61,245 nucleotides of DNA from CAZZKF01 sp964654995. GTDB lineage: Bacteria; Pseudomonadota; Alphaproteobacteria; CAZZKF01. Both the position numbers and the translations under genes were made by a program. Below the pieces are notes generated by a model that was not told where the DNA came from, made no database searches, and was given only the letters and a program-made list of their open reading frames with translations. Positions within the stretch are counted from its first letter, which is position 1; every line of letters starts with the position of its first letter. The stretch lies in contig CAZZKF010000007.1 of the NCBI GenBank assembly GCA_964654995.1, positions 1-61,245 on the forward strand, written 5' to 3'. Shown one piece after another: positions 15,780-23,813 of the stretch.

Positions 15780-16274
15780 ATGGACATCCTTGTTTCAGAT
15801 GATGGCTGGCTGACCTGCGGCGGGCGCCGCTACCGCTGTGCGCTCGGGCGCGCCGGCCTGACCGCCAACAAGCGCGAAGGCGACGGGGCGACGCCCATCG
15901 GGTGTTTTCCCCTGCGCCGCGTGCTGTACCGGGCCGATCGGCTGGCCGCCCCGCAAACCGCGCTCCCCTCGGCCCCGCTCGAGCCCGCCGATGGCTGGTG
16001 CGATGATCCCGAAGACCGGGATTACAACCGCCAGGTCCGCCTGCCCCATCCGGCCCGGTGCGAGCGATTGTGGCGCGCCGATGCCGTCTACGACATCATC
16101 GTCGTCCTCGGTCACAACGACGATCCGGTGACAGCGGGAGCCGGCAGCGCCATCTTTCTGCATGTGGCGCGCCCCGATTACCGGCCGACGCAAGGCTGCG
16201 TTGCGGTCGCCCGCGATGATCTGCTCGACATCCTCAAGGTCTGCGACGCTGAAACGCGCCTGCGGATCGGCTGA
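15780..16274 (+). CDS. L,D-transpeptidase family (YkuD-domain) protein
   Basis: A 164-residue protein made of a YkuD domain, which cross-links or anchors to peptidoglycan through a Cys thiol. The active site is IFLHVARPDYRPTQGCVAVA: His, then the nucleophile Cys in the TQGC motif. Typical upstream features TANKREGDGATPIGCFPLRR and DDPEDRDYNRQVRLP are also present. No signal peptide is visible at ATG 15780 or at the upstream in-frame TTG 15756, so export is not evident; this subfamily often lacks one. It lies just after ribA. Confidence 0.88.
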   Translation: MDILVSDDGWLTCGGRRYRCALGRAGLTANKREGDGATPIGCFPLRRVLYRADRLAAPQTALPSAPLEPADGWCDDPEDRDYNRQVRLPHPARCERLWRADAVYDIIVVLGHNDDPVTAGAGSAIFLHVARPDYRPTQGCVAVARDDLLDILKVCDAETRLRIG

Positions 16275-16292
16275 CCGGCGCTTGCCGTCCGT

Positions 16293-17021
16293 TCAGGGGG
16301 GCGGTATCTGGCGAGGGCCGAAGATCGCCGTGCCGACGCGCACATGCGTCGCCCCGAAGCGCACTGCGACCTCGAAATCGCCGCTCATGCCCATGCTCAG
16401 GGCGGCAAGGCCGTTGCGCGCCGCGATTTGGGCCAGAAGCGCAAAATGCAGCGATGGCTCCTCATCGACCGGCGGGATGCACATCAGGCCGATGACGGGA
16501 AGTTCGAACTCGTCGCGGCAGCGGGCGATGAAGGCATCCGCCTCGGCCGGGGCGACGCCGGCCTTGTTCGGCTCTTCGCCGGTGTTCACCTCGATGAAGC
16601 AGGCCGGGCGGCGGTCCAGACGATCCATGGCCTTCGCCAAAGCCGCCGCCAGCTTCGGTCGATCCAGGGCATGGATGACATCGAACAGCGCCACCGCCTC
16701 ACGGGCCTTGTTGGACTGCAGGGCGCCAACCAGATGCAGCTCGATGCCGGGCCAGGCCTCGCGCAGGGCCGGCCATTTGGCCCTGGCTTCCTGCACCCGG
16801 TTTTCGCCGAACACCCGGTGGCCGGCTGCCAGCGCCGGGACGATGCGGTCGGACCCATGGGTCTTGGAGACCGCAATCAGGCGTATCTCCGCCGGATCGC
16901 GGCCGGCCTCGCGCGCCGCGGCGGCGATCTGATCTTCCACCCGGCGCAGGTTTTCAGCCACCGGGACAACGGCTTCAGCCGGCATGCGCGTGTCAGGCAT
17001 TGGCAGATCCGCTTCATTCAT
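16293..17021 (-). CDS. YggS-family pyridoxal-phosphate homeostasis protein
   Basis: A 242-residue PLP-binding single-domain TIM barrel, like YggS/PLPBP, which keeps free PLP in balance and has no known enzyme activity. The PLP Lys is in LIAVSKTHGSDRI (about 53); GENRVQEARAKW, LHLVGALQSNKA, EVNTGEEPNKAG and LSMGMSGDFEVAVRFGATHV follow in family order. Inner ATGs (residues 8 and 13) could also serve as start. It is divergent from the ThiE-like gene, with only 14 bp between the chosen start codons. Confidence 0.92.
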   Translation of the reverse strand: MNEADLPMPDTRMPAEAVVPVAENLRRVEDQIAAAAREAGRDPAEIRLIAVSKTHGSDRIVPALAAGHRVFGENRVQEARAKWPALREAWPGIELHLVGALQSNKAREAVALFDVIHALDRPKLAAALAKAMDRLDRRPACFIEVNTGEEPNKAGVAPAEADAFIARCRDEFELPVIGLMCIPPVDEEPSLHFALLAQIAARNGLAALSMGMSGDFEVAVRFGATHVRVGTAIFGPRQIPPP

Positions 17022-17035
17022 GGCAGCTTGGATTC

Positions 17036-17677
17036 ATGAGCGCACCCGAGACCGGCCCGCACGCACGCAGCCTAGCAGAGCACGCCCGCTGGCTCAATTC
17101 GCGGGCGCGCCAGAACCGCCACCTGCCGGCGGTGATTCTGATCACCGACCACGCCCGCCTGGGCGATCCGGTCGCGGCCATCGAGGCGCTGCCCAGGGGC
17201 AGCGCCGTGATCCTGCGCGATTATGACCTTGCCGGCCGGGCCGAACTGGCGCACAGGCTCTGCCGCCTGTGCCGGCGCCTCGGCCATCGCCTTCTGGTCG
17301 CCGGCGATGCCGGGCTTGCCATACGGGTCGGCGCCGACGGGCTGCATCTGCCGCAGCGTCTGGCCGCCACCGCCCGGCGCTGGCGGCGGGCGCGGCCCGG
17401 ATGGCTGATCACGGCGTCGGCCCATTCGGCGCGCGAATTGCGGGCCCTCGCCAATTGCGGTGTCGATGCGGCGCTGCTGGGCCCGGTGTTTCCGACCGCC
17501 AGCCATCCTGGCAGCGCCACCCTGGGGCCGATACGCTTTGCCGCGCTGGCGGCGATCAGCCCGGTTCCGGTCTATGCGCTGGGCGGGATCAGCAGCGCCA
17601 ACGTCGCGCGGCTCAAACTGAGCCGTGCCGTCGGCATTGCCGCGATTTCAGGCCTGGCCTTGTCCGGCCAGTCCTGA
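17036..17677 (+). CDS. Thiamine-phosphate-synthase (ThiE)-like protein
   Basis: A 213-residue TIM-barrel protein of the ThiE/TenI superfamily, which couples the pyrimidine and thiazole halves of thiamine. Seen: VILITDHARLGDP, GADGLHLPQRL, ITASAHSARELRALANCGVD, LLGPVFPTASHPG and VYALGGISSANVARL. The canonical FxTxTK loop reads FPTASHPGS, so the pyrophosphate-contacting Lys is missing; this variant form could be a ThiE paralogue or TenI-like. No other thiamine genes are nearby. The start is ATG 17036. The gene starts 14 bp from the divergent YggS-type gene. Confidence 0.75.
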   Translation: MSAPETGPHARSLAEHARWLNSRARQNRHLPAVILITDHARLGDPVAAIEALPRGSAVILRDYDLAGRAELAHRLCRLCRRLGHRLLVAGDAGLAIRVGADGLHLPQRLAATARRWRRARPGWLITASAHSARELRALANCGVDAALLGPVFPTASHPGSATLGPIRFAALAAISPVPVYALGGISSANVARLKLSRAVGIAAISGLALSGQS

Positions 17678-17680
17678 CAT

Positions 17681-18694
17681 TCAGAAGTTGAGGTTGGTGC
17701 CGAGGAAGAAGACCTGGGCGTCATTGGCGTCTTCGCGCAGGAAGCTCGAGCGGAAATCGTAATACTGGAACCGGCCGGCCAGCGTAATGCCGGCGCCGAA
17801 GGTGTACGACGCCCCGAACTGCACGCTTTGCACCTTGTCGGCGTCACCGGCGGATGAAAAGGCATTGCCCGGCGACAGCAATTCGTTGCGTCGATGGGTC
17901 ACGGCCGAGAACTGCAGGCTGGTGGCCCAGGCGCGGCCCGCATAGCTGAGCCCGAGGTCATAGCCCTCGTAATCGAGATCGGCGATCCGCGAGCCCTTGA
18001 GATAGGAGGCACCGAGCGTCAGCCCGAAAATGCCGACGTTGAGGCCGACGTTATACGCCCGGCGCTCGTCCTGGGCCGGTGCGACATTGAGCAGCAGCGG
18101 ATCGCTGGCACCCACCCCGGCAGCAAAATAGGTCGAGGTCAGAGACACGTCGAGTTTGCGCGGGGCATCCGGATCAAGCCCGGTGGCGCCGAGCCCGAAG
18201 CCCAGCCGGAAACCGGCATAGCGGGGCGTGAACGTACCGATCTGCAGGGTCTGCGACGAAAACGGGTCGCCGGCCGTCCGGTCCATCCCGCTGCTGGTGA
18301 CGTCGGGGCGCAGCAGGCTGGGCGCCGAGGCGCCCAATCCGTAGACACCGGAGGCGGCGGCGCCATAGCCGACCTGAGCGGCGCTGCTGGCCGGATCAAA
18401 CTTGCCGCCCTGGCTTTTGAGATAGATGAATCCTTCGCCGCCCCGCGGGGAATCATTGATGGCGCCGGCGACATCGGCGGCGGTCGTCCCCGGGTCACCG
18501 GGTTGAGGGTCGCTCAACTGAATGAAACTCTCGGCGACCTCGGCGGCGGCCGGAACCGCCCCGGACTGATCCTCGAAGGCCCGGGCCGCAGACGGCGTGA
18601 AGACGACCGCAAGCAGCGCGCTCGCGAGCCCAAGGGTCGCCGCGCACCGCGTGACTTTGCGCCAGCCGGCCGTCGTTGTTGCCGCAATCGGCAT
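17681..18694 (-). CDS. Predicted outer-membrane beta-barrel protein
   Basis: A 337-residue exported protein. Residues 1-39 are a signal peptide (basic start, hydrophobic LGLASALLAVVF, then SAARA cleavage site). An acidic/glycine-rich region (about 40-150) is followed by amphipathic strands such as LDVSLTSTYFAAGVG, YNVGLNVGIFGLTLGAS, YDLGLSYAGRAWATSLQFS and GITLAGRFQYYDF. The last residues VFFLGTNLNF end in Phe, the outer-membrane barrel sorting signal. It resembles porin-like proteins; substrate unknown. Its ribosome-binding site AGGAGG (18705-18700) lies in an inverted repeat (see separate entry). It converges with the ThiE-like gene, three bases apart. Confidence 0.8.
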   Translation of the reverse strand: MPIAATTTAGWRKVTRCAATLGLASALLAVVFTPSAARAFEDQSGAVPAAAEVAESFIQLSDPQPGDPGTTAADVAGAINDSPRGGEGFIYLKSQGGKFDPASSAAQVGYGAAASGVYGLGASAPSLLRPDVTSSGMDRTAGDPFSSQTLQIGTFTPRYAGFRLGFGLGATGLDPDAPRKLDVSLTSTYFAAGVGASDPLLLNVAPAQDERRAYNVGLNVGIFGLTLGASYLKGSRIADLDYEGYDLGLSYAGRAWATSLQFSAVTHRRNELLSPGNAFSSAGDADKVQSVQFGASYTFGAGITLAGRFQYYDFRSSFLREDANDAQVFFLGTNLNF

Positions 18695-18702
18695 CGGAAC
18701 CT

Positions 18703-18721
18703 CCTAATACGCGCCATTAGG
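18703..18721 (-). promoter_or_regulatory. Inverted repeat overlapping the ribosome-binding site of the outer-membrane gene
   Basis: On the minus strand CCTAAT, seven bases (GGCGCGT), ATTAGG, then AGG-TTCCG-ATG. The 3' arm supplies half of the AGGAGG ribosome-binding site. As RNA it would form a 6-bp stem that partly hides this site; as DNA it is a symmetric operator candidate. AU-rich weak pairing would make it easy to melt. Confidence 0.45.
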
Positions 18722-18734
18722 GCTCTTTTAGGGC
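18717..18734. repeat. Two TTAGGGC heptamers 11 bp apart
   Basis: TTAGGGC at 18717-18723 and again at 18728-18734, in direct orientation and one helical turn apart. They sit just upstream of the outer-membrane gene's ribosome-binding site and overlap the arm of the inverted repeat. Confidence 0.35.
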
Positions 18735-18958
18735 CCGAAATCAAGACGTTCCCGCCTGCGTGCGGGCGTTATGCCGGCGACTGTTGCATCAAGACAACGC
18801 TCTGCCGAGACGCCAGCGCACCGGCCATGAGACCGGCGAATCGATGAAACCGGCAGATAGCGTGTTGTCCTGGGCGGTTGCCGGCGTTTATAAAGGCGGG
18901 GGCCCGCGGCCCGGGGCGTTTCGGCGTGCCCGGTCCGGGCAGACGGCAAGAGATGTGG

Positions 18959-19441
18959 ATGAACGCGATGTGGTTTGCCTCAAGACCCGGAAACGTCCTG
19001 CGATTCGCCCTGATCGCGGTGCTGGCGGTGGCGCTTTCCGGTTGTGGCCTGTTCGGCGGCAAGCGCAAACAGGAGATCACCGGGCCCGGCGTGCCCCGGA
19101 TCGAAGGCAGCACATTGGGCGTCAACGCCTATCTGTGGCGCGCGGCGCTGGATACGCTTGCCTTCATGCCGCTGGCCTCCACCGATTCCGCCGGCGGCAT
19201 CATCGTCACCGACTGGTATTCGCCGCCCAAGGTGCCGGGCGAGCGCATGAAGGTGACGGTCTACATCATGGACCTGAGATTGCGTGCCGACGCCATCCGG
19301 GTCGCCGTCTTCCGTCAGATCCGCGGCAAGGGCGGCGCCTGGCAGGACGCCACGGTTCAGGCCGGCACCGCCGAACGTCTTGAAGACGCCATCCTCACGC
19401 GTGCCCGGCAATTGCGAATCGCCGCCGTCGACAGTCGATAA
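18959..19441 (+). CDS. DUF3576-type lipoprotein
   Basis: A 160-residue predicted lipoprotein. The signal sequence FALIAVLAVALSGC ends in a lipobox with Cys at about residue 26. The mature domain begins GLFGG, then IEGSTLGVNAYLWRAALDTL, and TDWYSPPKVPGERMKVTVYI is the family core. This matches DUF3576 of alphaproteobacteria, of unknown function. It precedes leuS and lptE, so an envelope role is likely, and it was often found next to leuS. ATG 18959 is chosen (AAGAG six bases before); ATG 18953 and 18968 are alternatives. Confidence 0.8.
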   Translation: MNAMWFASRPGNVLRFALIAVLAVALSGCGLFGGKRKQEITGPGVPRIEGSTLGVNAYLWRAALDTLAFMPLASTDSAGGIIVTDWYSPPKVPGERMKVTVYIMDLRLRADAIRVAVFRQIRGKGGAWQDATVQAGTAERLEDAILTRARQLRIAAVDSR

Positions 19442-19444
19442 GCC

Positions 19445-19461
19445 GCGGCCCCCGGGGCCGC
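19445..19461. repeat. GC-rich inverted repeat between DUF3576 gene and leuS
   Basis: GCGGCCCC, one base, then GGGGCCGC, a perfect repeat four bases after the DUF3576 stop. It would give a stable RNA hairpin but no T-run follows, so it is not a standard terminator. It might tune read-through into leuS or protect mRNA ends. Confidence 0.4.
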
Positions 19462-19487
19462 AACCTCTCAGTCAGCGAACAGGCACG

Positions 19488-22055
19488 ATGTCGCGTTACA
19501 ACGCTCAAGCTACCGAACTGAAATGGCAGGCCCGGTGGGAAGAGGCCGGGACCTTCCGGGTCAGCCGGAATCCGCAGCGCCGCAAATACTACGTGCTCGA
19601 GATGTTTCCCTACCCCTCGGGGCGTATTCACATGGGCCATGTGCGCAACTACACGCTGGGCGACGTGGTCGCCCGCTACAAGCGCGCCCAGGGCTATAAC
19701 GTGCTTCATCCGATGGGCTGGGACGCCTTCGGCATGCCGGCGGAAAACGCCGCCATGGAACACGGCATTCATCCGGCCGCCTGGACCTATCAGAACATCG
19801 AGGCGATGCGCGGCCAGCTCAGACGCCTCGGCCTGGCGGTCGACTGGAGCCGGGAGTTCGCTACCTGCGATCCCGACTATTACCGCCACGAACAGAAGCT
19901 GTTTCTCGATTTCTACCGCGCCGGGCTGGCCTATCGCCGCGAATCCTGGGTCAACTGGGATCCGGTCGATCGCACCGTGCTGGCCAACGAGCAGGTGATC
20001 GACGGCCGTGGCTGGCGTTCCGGCGCGATTGTCGAGCGGCGCAAGCTGTCGCAGTGGTTCCTGCGCATCACCGCCTTTGCCGACGATCTGCTCGACGGTC
20101 TCGAGCGGCTGGAAAACTGGCCATTGAAAGTGCGGCGCATGCAGGAGAACTGGATCGGCCGCTCGCAAGGCCTGCGCATGTGGTTCGACATCGACGGGCG
20201 CGATGAGCGGCTCGAGCTCTATACGACCCGCCACGACACCCTCTTCGGGGCCAGTTTCTGCGCCATTGCGCCTGACCATCCGCTGGCCACCGAGCTCGCC
20301 CGGGACAACCCTGATCTCGCCGCCTTCATCGACGAGTGCGCCCGCATCGGCACCAGCGAGGCGGCCATCGAAACGGCCGAAAAGCGCGGGTTTGACACCG
20401 GCCTGCGGGCCCGTCATCCGTTCGATGAGGGCCGCATGCTGCCGATCTATGTGGCCAATTTCGTGCTCATGGACTATGGCACCGGCGCCATCTTCGGCTG
20501 TCCCGCCCACGACCAGCGCGACCTCGAATTCGCCCGCAAGTACAGGCTGCCGGTCCTGCCGGTGGTGATTCCCGCGGACGCCGACCCCGAGAATTTCGAG
20601 ATCGGCGACGAGGCCTATGTCGGCGACGGACGGCTGGCGAACTCCGGCTTTCTCGACGGCCTTTCGGTGGCGGACGCCAAGGAGGAAATGGCCCGGCGCA
20701 TGGAAGACCTGGGCCGCGGGAAACGCACGATTACCTATCGCCTGCGCGACTGGGGCGTCTCTCGCCAGCGCTACTGGGGCTGTCCGATCCCGATCATTCA
20801 TTGCCAGGCCTGCGGCATCGTGCCGGTGCCCGAGGACGAATTGCCGGTGCAGCTCCCCGACGACGTCAGCTTTGATAAGCCGGGCAATCCGCTCGAGCAT
20901 CACCCGACGTGGAAAATCGCGCCCTGCCCGGCCTGCGGGCGCGAGGCCCGGCGCGAGACCGACACGTTCGATACTTTCGTCGATTCGTCATGGTATTTCG
21001 CCCGCTTCTGCTCGCCCGGGGCGGAGACCCCGTTCACGGCCGAGGAGGCCGGCTACTGGCTGCCGGTCGATCAGTACATCGGCGGCGTCGAGCATGCGAT
21101 CCTGCACCTGCTTTACGCCCGCTTCTTCACCCGGGCGATGAAACACTGCGGCTATCTCGAGGTCGAGGAGCCGTTTGCCGGCCTGTTCACCCAGGGCATG
21201 GTCTGCCATGAGACCTACCGCGATGCGGACGGCACATGGCTGACCCCTGAAGAGGTGACGCGCAGCGCCGACGGCAGCGTGGTGACCGTCGACGGCGGCC
21301 GCCCGGTCACCGTCGGGCGCTCGGAGAAAATGAGCAAGTCGCGCAAGAACACGGTCGATCCCAACGACATCATCGAGTGTTTCGGGGCCGATACGGCGCG
21401 CTGGTACATGCTTTCCGACAGCCCGCCCGAGCGCGATCTCGAGTGGACCGATGCCGGCATCGAAGGCGCCTGGCGGTTCACCCGCCGGCTGGCCCGGCTG
21501 ATCGACGAGGCCGCCGACCGCCTGCCACCGCCCGGGGCGCCGCAGCCTTCCGAATTCAGCGACGCCGCGCTCGATCTGCGCCGCGCCGTTCACCGCACGA
21601 TCGCCGCAGTCAGCACCGATATCGAGCACTTCCGCCTCAACCGCGCGGTGGCCGCCATCCATCAGCTCACCAACACCGTCTCGGGCTTCGCTGCGGACGG
21701 CGAGGACGGCAGCGACTGGGCCCGGCGCGAGGCGCTGGAGATGCTGGTCCGGCTCACTGCCCCGATGATGCCGCATCTGGCCGAGGAAATGTGGGAGCGC
21801 CTCGGCCATGCGACAATGCTCGCCGAGACGCCCTGGCCGCAAGCAGAGGACGAGCTGCTGGTCGAGGACACGGTCACCATTGCCGTCCAGGTCGGCGGCA
21901 AGCTGCGGGCGACCCTCGAGATGCCGCGCGACTGCGACCGCGAGAGCCTCGAGCAGGCGGCGCTGGCCGCGGCACCGGTGGCCCGCGCCGTCGCCGGGCG
22001 GCCGATTCGCAAGGTGGTGGTGGTGCCCAACCGCATCGTCAACATCGTGGTCTGA
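19488..22055 (+). CDS. leuS: Leucyl-tRNA synthetase
   Basis: An 855-residue class Ia synthetase that charges tRNA-Leu. The HIGH-type motif is PYPSGRIHMGHVRNY at about 45-59, the KMSKS motif is EKMSKSRKN at about 614, and the editing (CP1) domain lies between (TTRHDTLFGASFCAIAPDHPL). A zinc-type pair CQACGIVPVPEDE and CPACGREARRETD is visible. The C-terminal anticodon and tail domains end QVGGKLRATLEMP, then VVVVPNRIVNIVV. The length is standard for the bacterial enzyme. lptE follows by four bases and then holA, the usual alphaproteobacterial order. Confidence 0.98.
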   Translation: MSRYNAQATELKWQARWEEAGTFRVSRNPQRRKYYVLEMFPYPSGRIHMGHVRNYTLGDVVARYKRAQGYNVLHPMGWDAFGMPAENAAMEHGIHPAAWTYQNIEAMRGQLRRLGLAVDWSREFATCDPDYYRHEQKLFLDFYRAGLAYRRESWVNWDPVDRTVLANEQVIDGRGWRSGAIVERRKLSQWFLRITAFADDLLDGLERLENWPLKVRRMQENWIGRSQGLRMWFDIDGRDERLELYTTRHDTLFGASFCAIAPDHPLATELARDNPDLAAFIDECARIGTSEAAIETAEKRGFDTGLRARHPFDEGRMLPIYVANFVLMDYGTGAIFGCPAHDQRDLEFARKYRLPVLPVVIPADADPENFEIGDEAYVGDGRLANSGFLDGLSVADAKEEMARRMEDLGRGKRTITYRLRDWGVSRQRYWGCPIPIIHCQACGIVPVPEDELPVQLPDDVSFDKPGNPLEHHPTWKIAPCPACGREARRETDTFDTFVDSSWYFARFCSPGAETPFTAEEAGYWLPVDQYIGGVEHAILHLLYARFFTRAMKHCGYLEVEEPFAGLFTQGMVCHETYRDADGTWLTPEEVTRSADGSVVTVDGGRPVTVGRSEKMSKSRKNTVDPNDIIECFGADTARWYMLSDSPPERDLEWTDAGIEGAWRFTRRLARLIDEAADRLPPPGAPQPSEFSDAALDLRRAVHRTIAAVSTDIEHFRLNRAVAAIHQLTNTVSGFAADGEDGSDWARREALEMLVRLTAPMMPHLAEEMWERLGHATMLAETPWPQAEDELLVEDTVTIAVQVGGKLRATLEMPRDCDRESLEQAALAAAPVARAVAGRPIRKVVVVPNRIVNIVV

Positions 22056-22059
22056 GACC

Positions 22060-22581
22060 ATGGCGGCGGCGAGGCTGCGGATATTGGCCCTGGCGTCCGG
22101 TCTGCTGGTGGTCGCGGCCTGCGGCTTTACGCCGCTCTACGGCCCGCAGGCAGACGGTGCGCCTGGCCCGGCTCTGGGCGCCGCCATCGACGTCGCTCCG
22201 ATCCCCGAGCGGCTCGGCCAGCAGGTCCGCAACGCGCTCCTCGACCGGCTGGCGCCCCTGGCCGGCGACGGCGCTCCCGCCTTTCGTCTCGAGGTCTCGC
22301 TGGCAGAAGACAGCCAGGGCGGCGGCTATCGCCCGGACAAGGCGATCACCCGCAGGACACTGCGCCTGACCGCGCAGGTCCGGCTGACCGATCTTGCGAC
22401 CGACAAGCCGATTCTCGAGGAATCGGCGCGGGCCAGCGTGTCCTATAATGTCGTCCAGTCCGATTTCGCCAATCTGAACGCGGCGCGCAGCGCCCGCGAG
22501 CGCGCCGCCGAGATGCTGGCCGACCGGATCGTCGAGAGGCTGGCCTTGTTTCTGCGCGATCGCCAGAACACGCCAGACTGA
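22060..22581 (+). CDS. lptE: LPS-assembly lipoprotein LptE
   Basis: A 173-residue lipoprotein of the LptE family, which plugs LptD and helps place lipopolysaccharide in the outer membrane. The signal sequence is MAAARLRILALASGLLVVA, followed by the lipobox Cys in ACGFTPLYG. The GFTPLYG start of the mature part is the alphaproteobacterial hallmark. The centre has TRRTLRLTAQVRLTDL and a late conserved VSYNVVQSDFANLNAARSA. It starts four bases after leuS and is followed by holA, 24 bases on. Confidence 0.9.
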   Translation: MAAARLRILALASGLLVVAACGFTPLYGPQADGAPGPALGAAIDVAPIPERLGQQVRNALLDRLAPLAGDGAPAFRLEVSLAEDSQGGGYRPDKAITRRTLRLTAQVRLTDLATDKPILEESARASVSYNVVQSDFANLNAARSARERAAEMLADRIVERLALFLRDRQNTPD

Positions 22582-22605
22582 ACCGGCAGCGCAAGGCGCA
22601 TCGCC

Positions 22606-23804
22606 ATGGTGAAGCTCGCCCGCCACGCCATTGAACAGTTTCTGAACGCCCCCGAAGCGCGGTTTTGCGCCGCCCTGATTTTCGGGCGCGACGAGGGGCT
22701 GGTGCGCGAGCGCGCCGAGCACCTTGCCCGCGCCATCGTCGCGGACGCCGCCGATCCCTTCCGCATTGCCGTGCTCGACGCCGCCGAGCTGCGTCAGGAC
22801 CCGGCGCGTCTGGCCGACGAGGCGGCGGCGATCGCCATGGGCGGCGGCCGGCGGCTGATCCGGCTGTTGAACGCCAATGACCAGATCGCGGATGCGCTGG
22901 CCGCTTTTCTCAAGGCCCCGGCAGGCGACGGTTTCGTGCTGGTGACGGCCGGCGATCTCGGCCCGCGCTCGCGCCTGCGCAAGGCCTTCGAGGCCGCCGA
23001 GCACGGCGCCGCCATCGCCTGCTATCCGGACGAGGGCCGGGCGCTCGAGGCGCTGATTGTCGAGACGCTCGCCGCCCATGATCTGAAAGTGGCGCCGGAC
23101 GCGCTCGCCTATCTCGCCGGTCACCTGGGCAGCGACCGCATGGTCTCGCGCGGCGAGCTGGAAAAGCTGGCGCTGTACAAATCCGGCGGCGCAGCAGCCG
23201 ATAATGCGCCGGCGCACGAAGTCACCCTGGCCGACGCCATGGCCTGTGTCGGCGATTCCGCCGCCGTGGCGCTCGATCAGGCGGTGGACGCGGCGCTGCT
23301 TGGCGATGCCCGCGGGCTCGATGTCGCGCTTCACCGGGTGCTCACCGCCGGCACCAGCCCGATCACCGTCATCCGGGCGCTGGCGCGGCGTTTGCAGCGG
23401 CTCGATCTCGCCGCCGGCCACATCGCCGCCGGCTGTTCCGTCGACGACGCCCTGCGCCGGCTGCGCCCGCCGCCCTTCAGGCCCGAGCAGGCGGCGCTGC
23501 GGCGCCAGCTCGNNNNNNNNNNNNNNNNNNNNNNNNNNNNNNNNNNNNNNNNNNNNNNNNNNNNNNNNNNNNNNNNNNNNNNNNNNNNNNNNNNNNNNNN
23601 NNNNNNNNNNNNCGGCTGCGCCCGCCGCCCTTCAGGCCCGAGCAGGCGGCGCTGCGGCGCCAGCTCGACAAATGGCCGGGCGCCCGTCTGCGACGCGCCC
23701 TGGAGATGGTGCTGGAGGCCGAAATCGCCTGCAAGGCAACCGGCGCCCAGCCGGCCGTGGTCTGCGCCCGGACCTGTTTTCGGCTTGCCGCAGCAGCCGC
23801 ATAA
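22606..23804 (+). CDS. holA: DNA polymerase III delta subunit, interrupted by an assembly gap
   Basis: Delta subunit of the clamp-loader complex: it opens the sliding clamp. The first 302 residues are continuous: FGRDEGLVRERAEHLARAIV and the AAA-like fold with FLKAPAGDGFVLVTAGDLGPR, then SRGELEKLALYKS. A run of 100 N (23513-23612) follows. The 55 bases before it are repeated exactly after it; if the N run and one copy are removed, the frame continues without a break to LDKWPGARLRRALEMVLEAE and stops at TAA 23802-23804, giving 347 residues, the family's usual length. So the gene is intact and the apparent break is an artefact. The 3' end lies nine bases from the end of parB. Confidence 0.9.
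23458..23667. repeat. Identical 55-bp sequences flanking the N run
   Basis: Bases 23458-23512 and 23613-23667 are identical (both begin CGGCTGCGCC and end CGCCAGCTCG). Contigs that share exactly k bases at their ends are typical of de Bruijn assemblers, so this is probably one locus cut in two. Confidence 0.95.
23513..23612. other. Assembly gap of 100 N
   Basis: Exactly 100 unknown bases, a standard scaffold filler rather than a measured distance. It lies inside holA. Confidence 0.99.
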
Positions 23805-23813
23805 CTTATTGAA

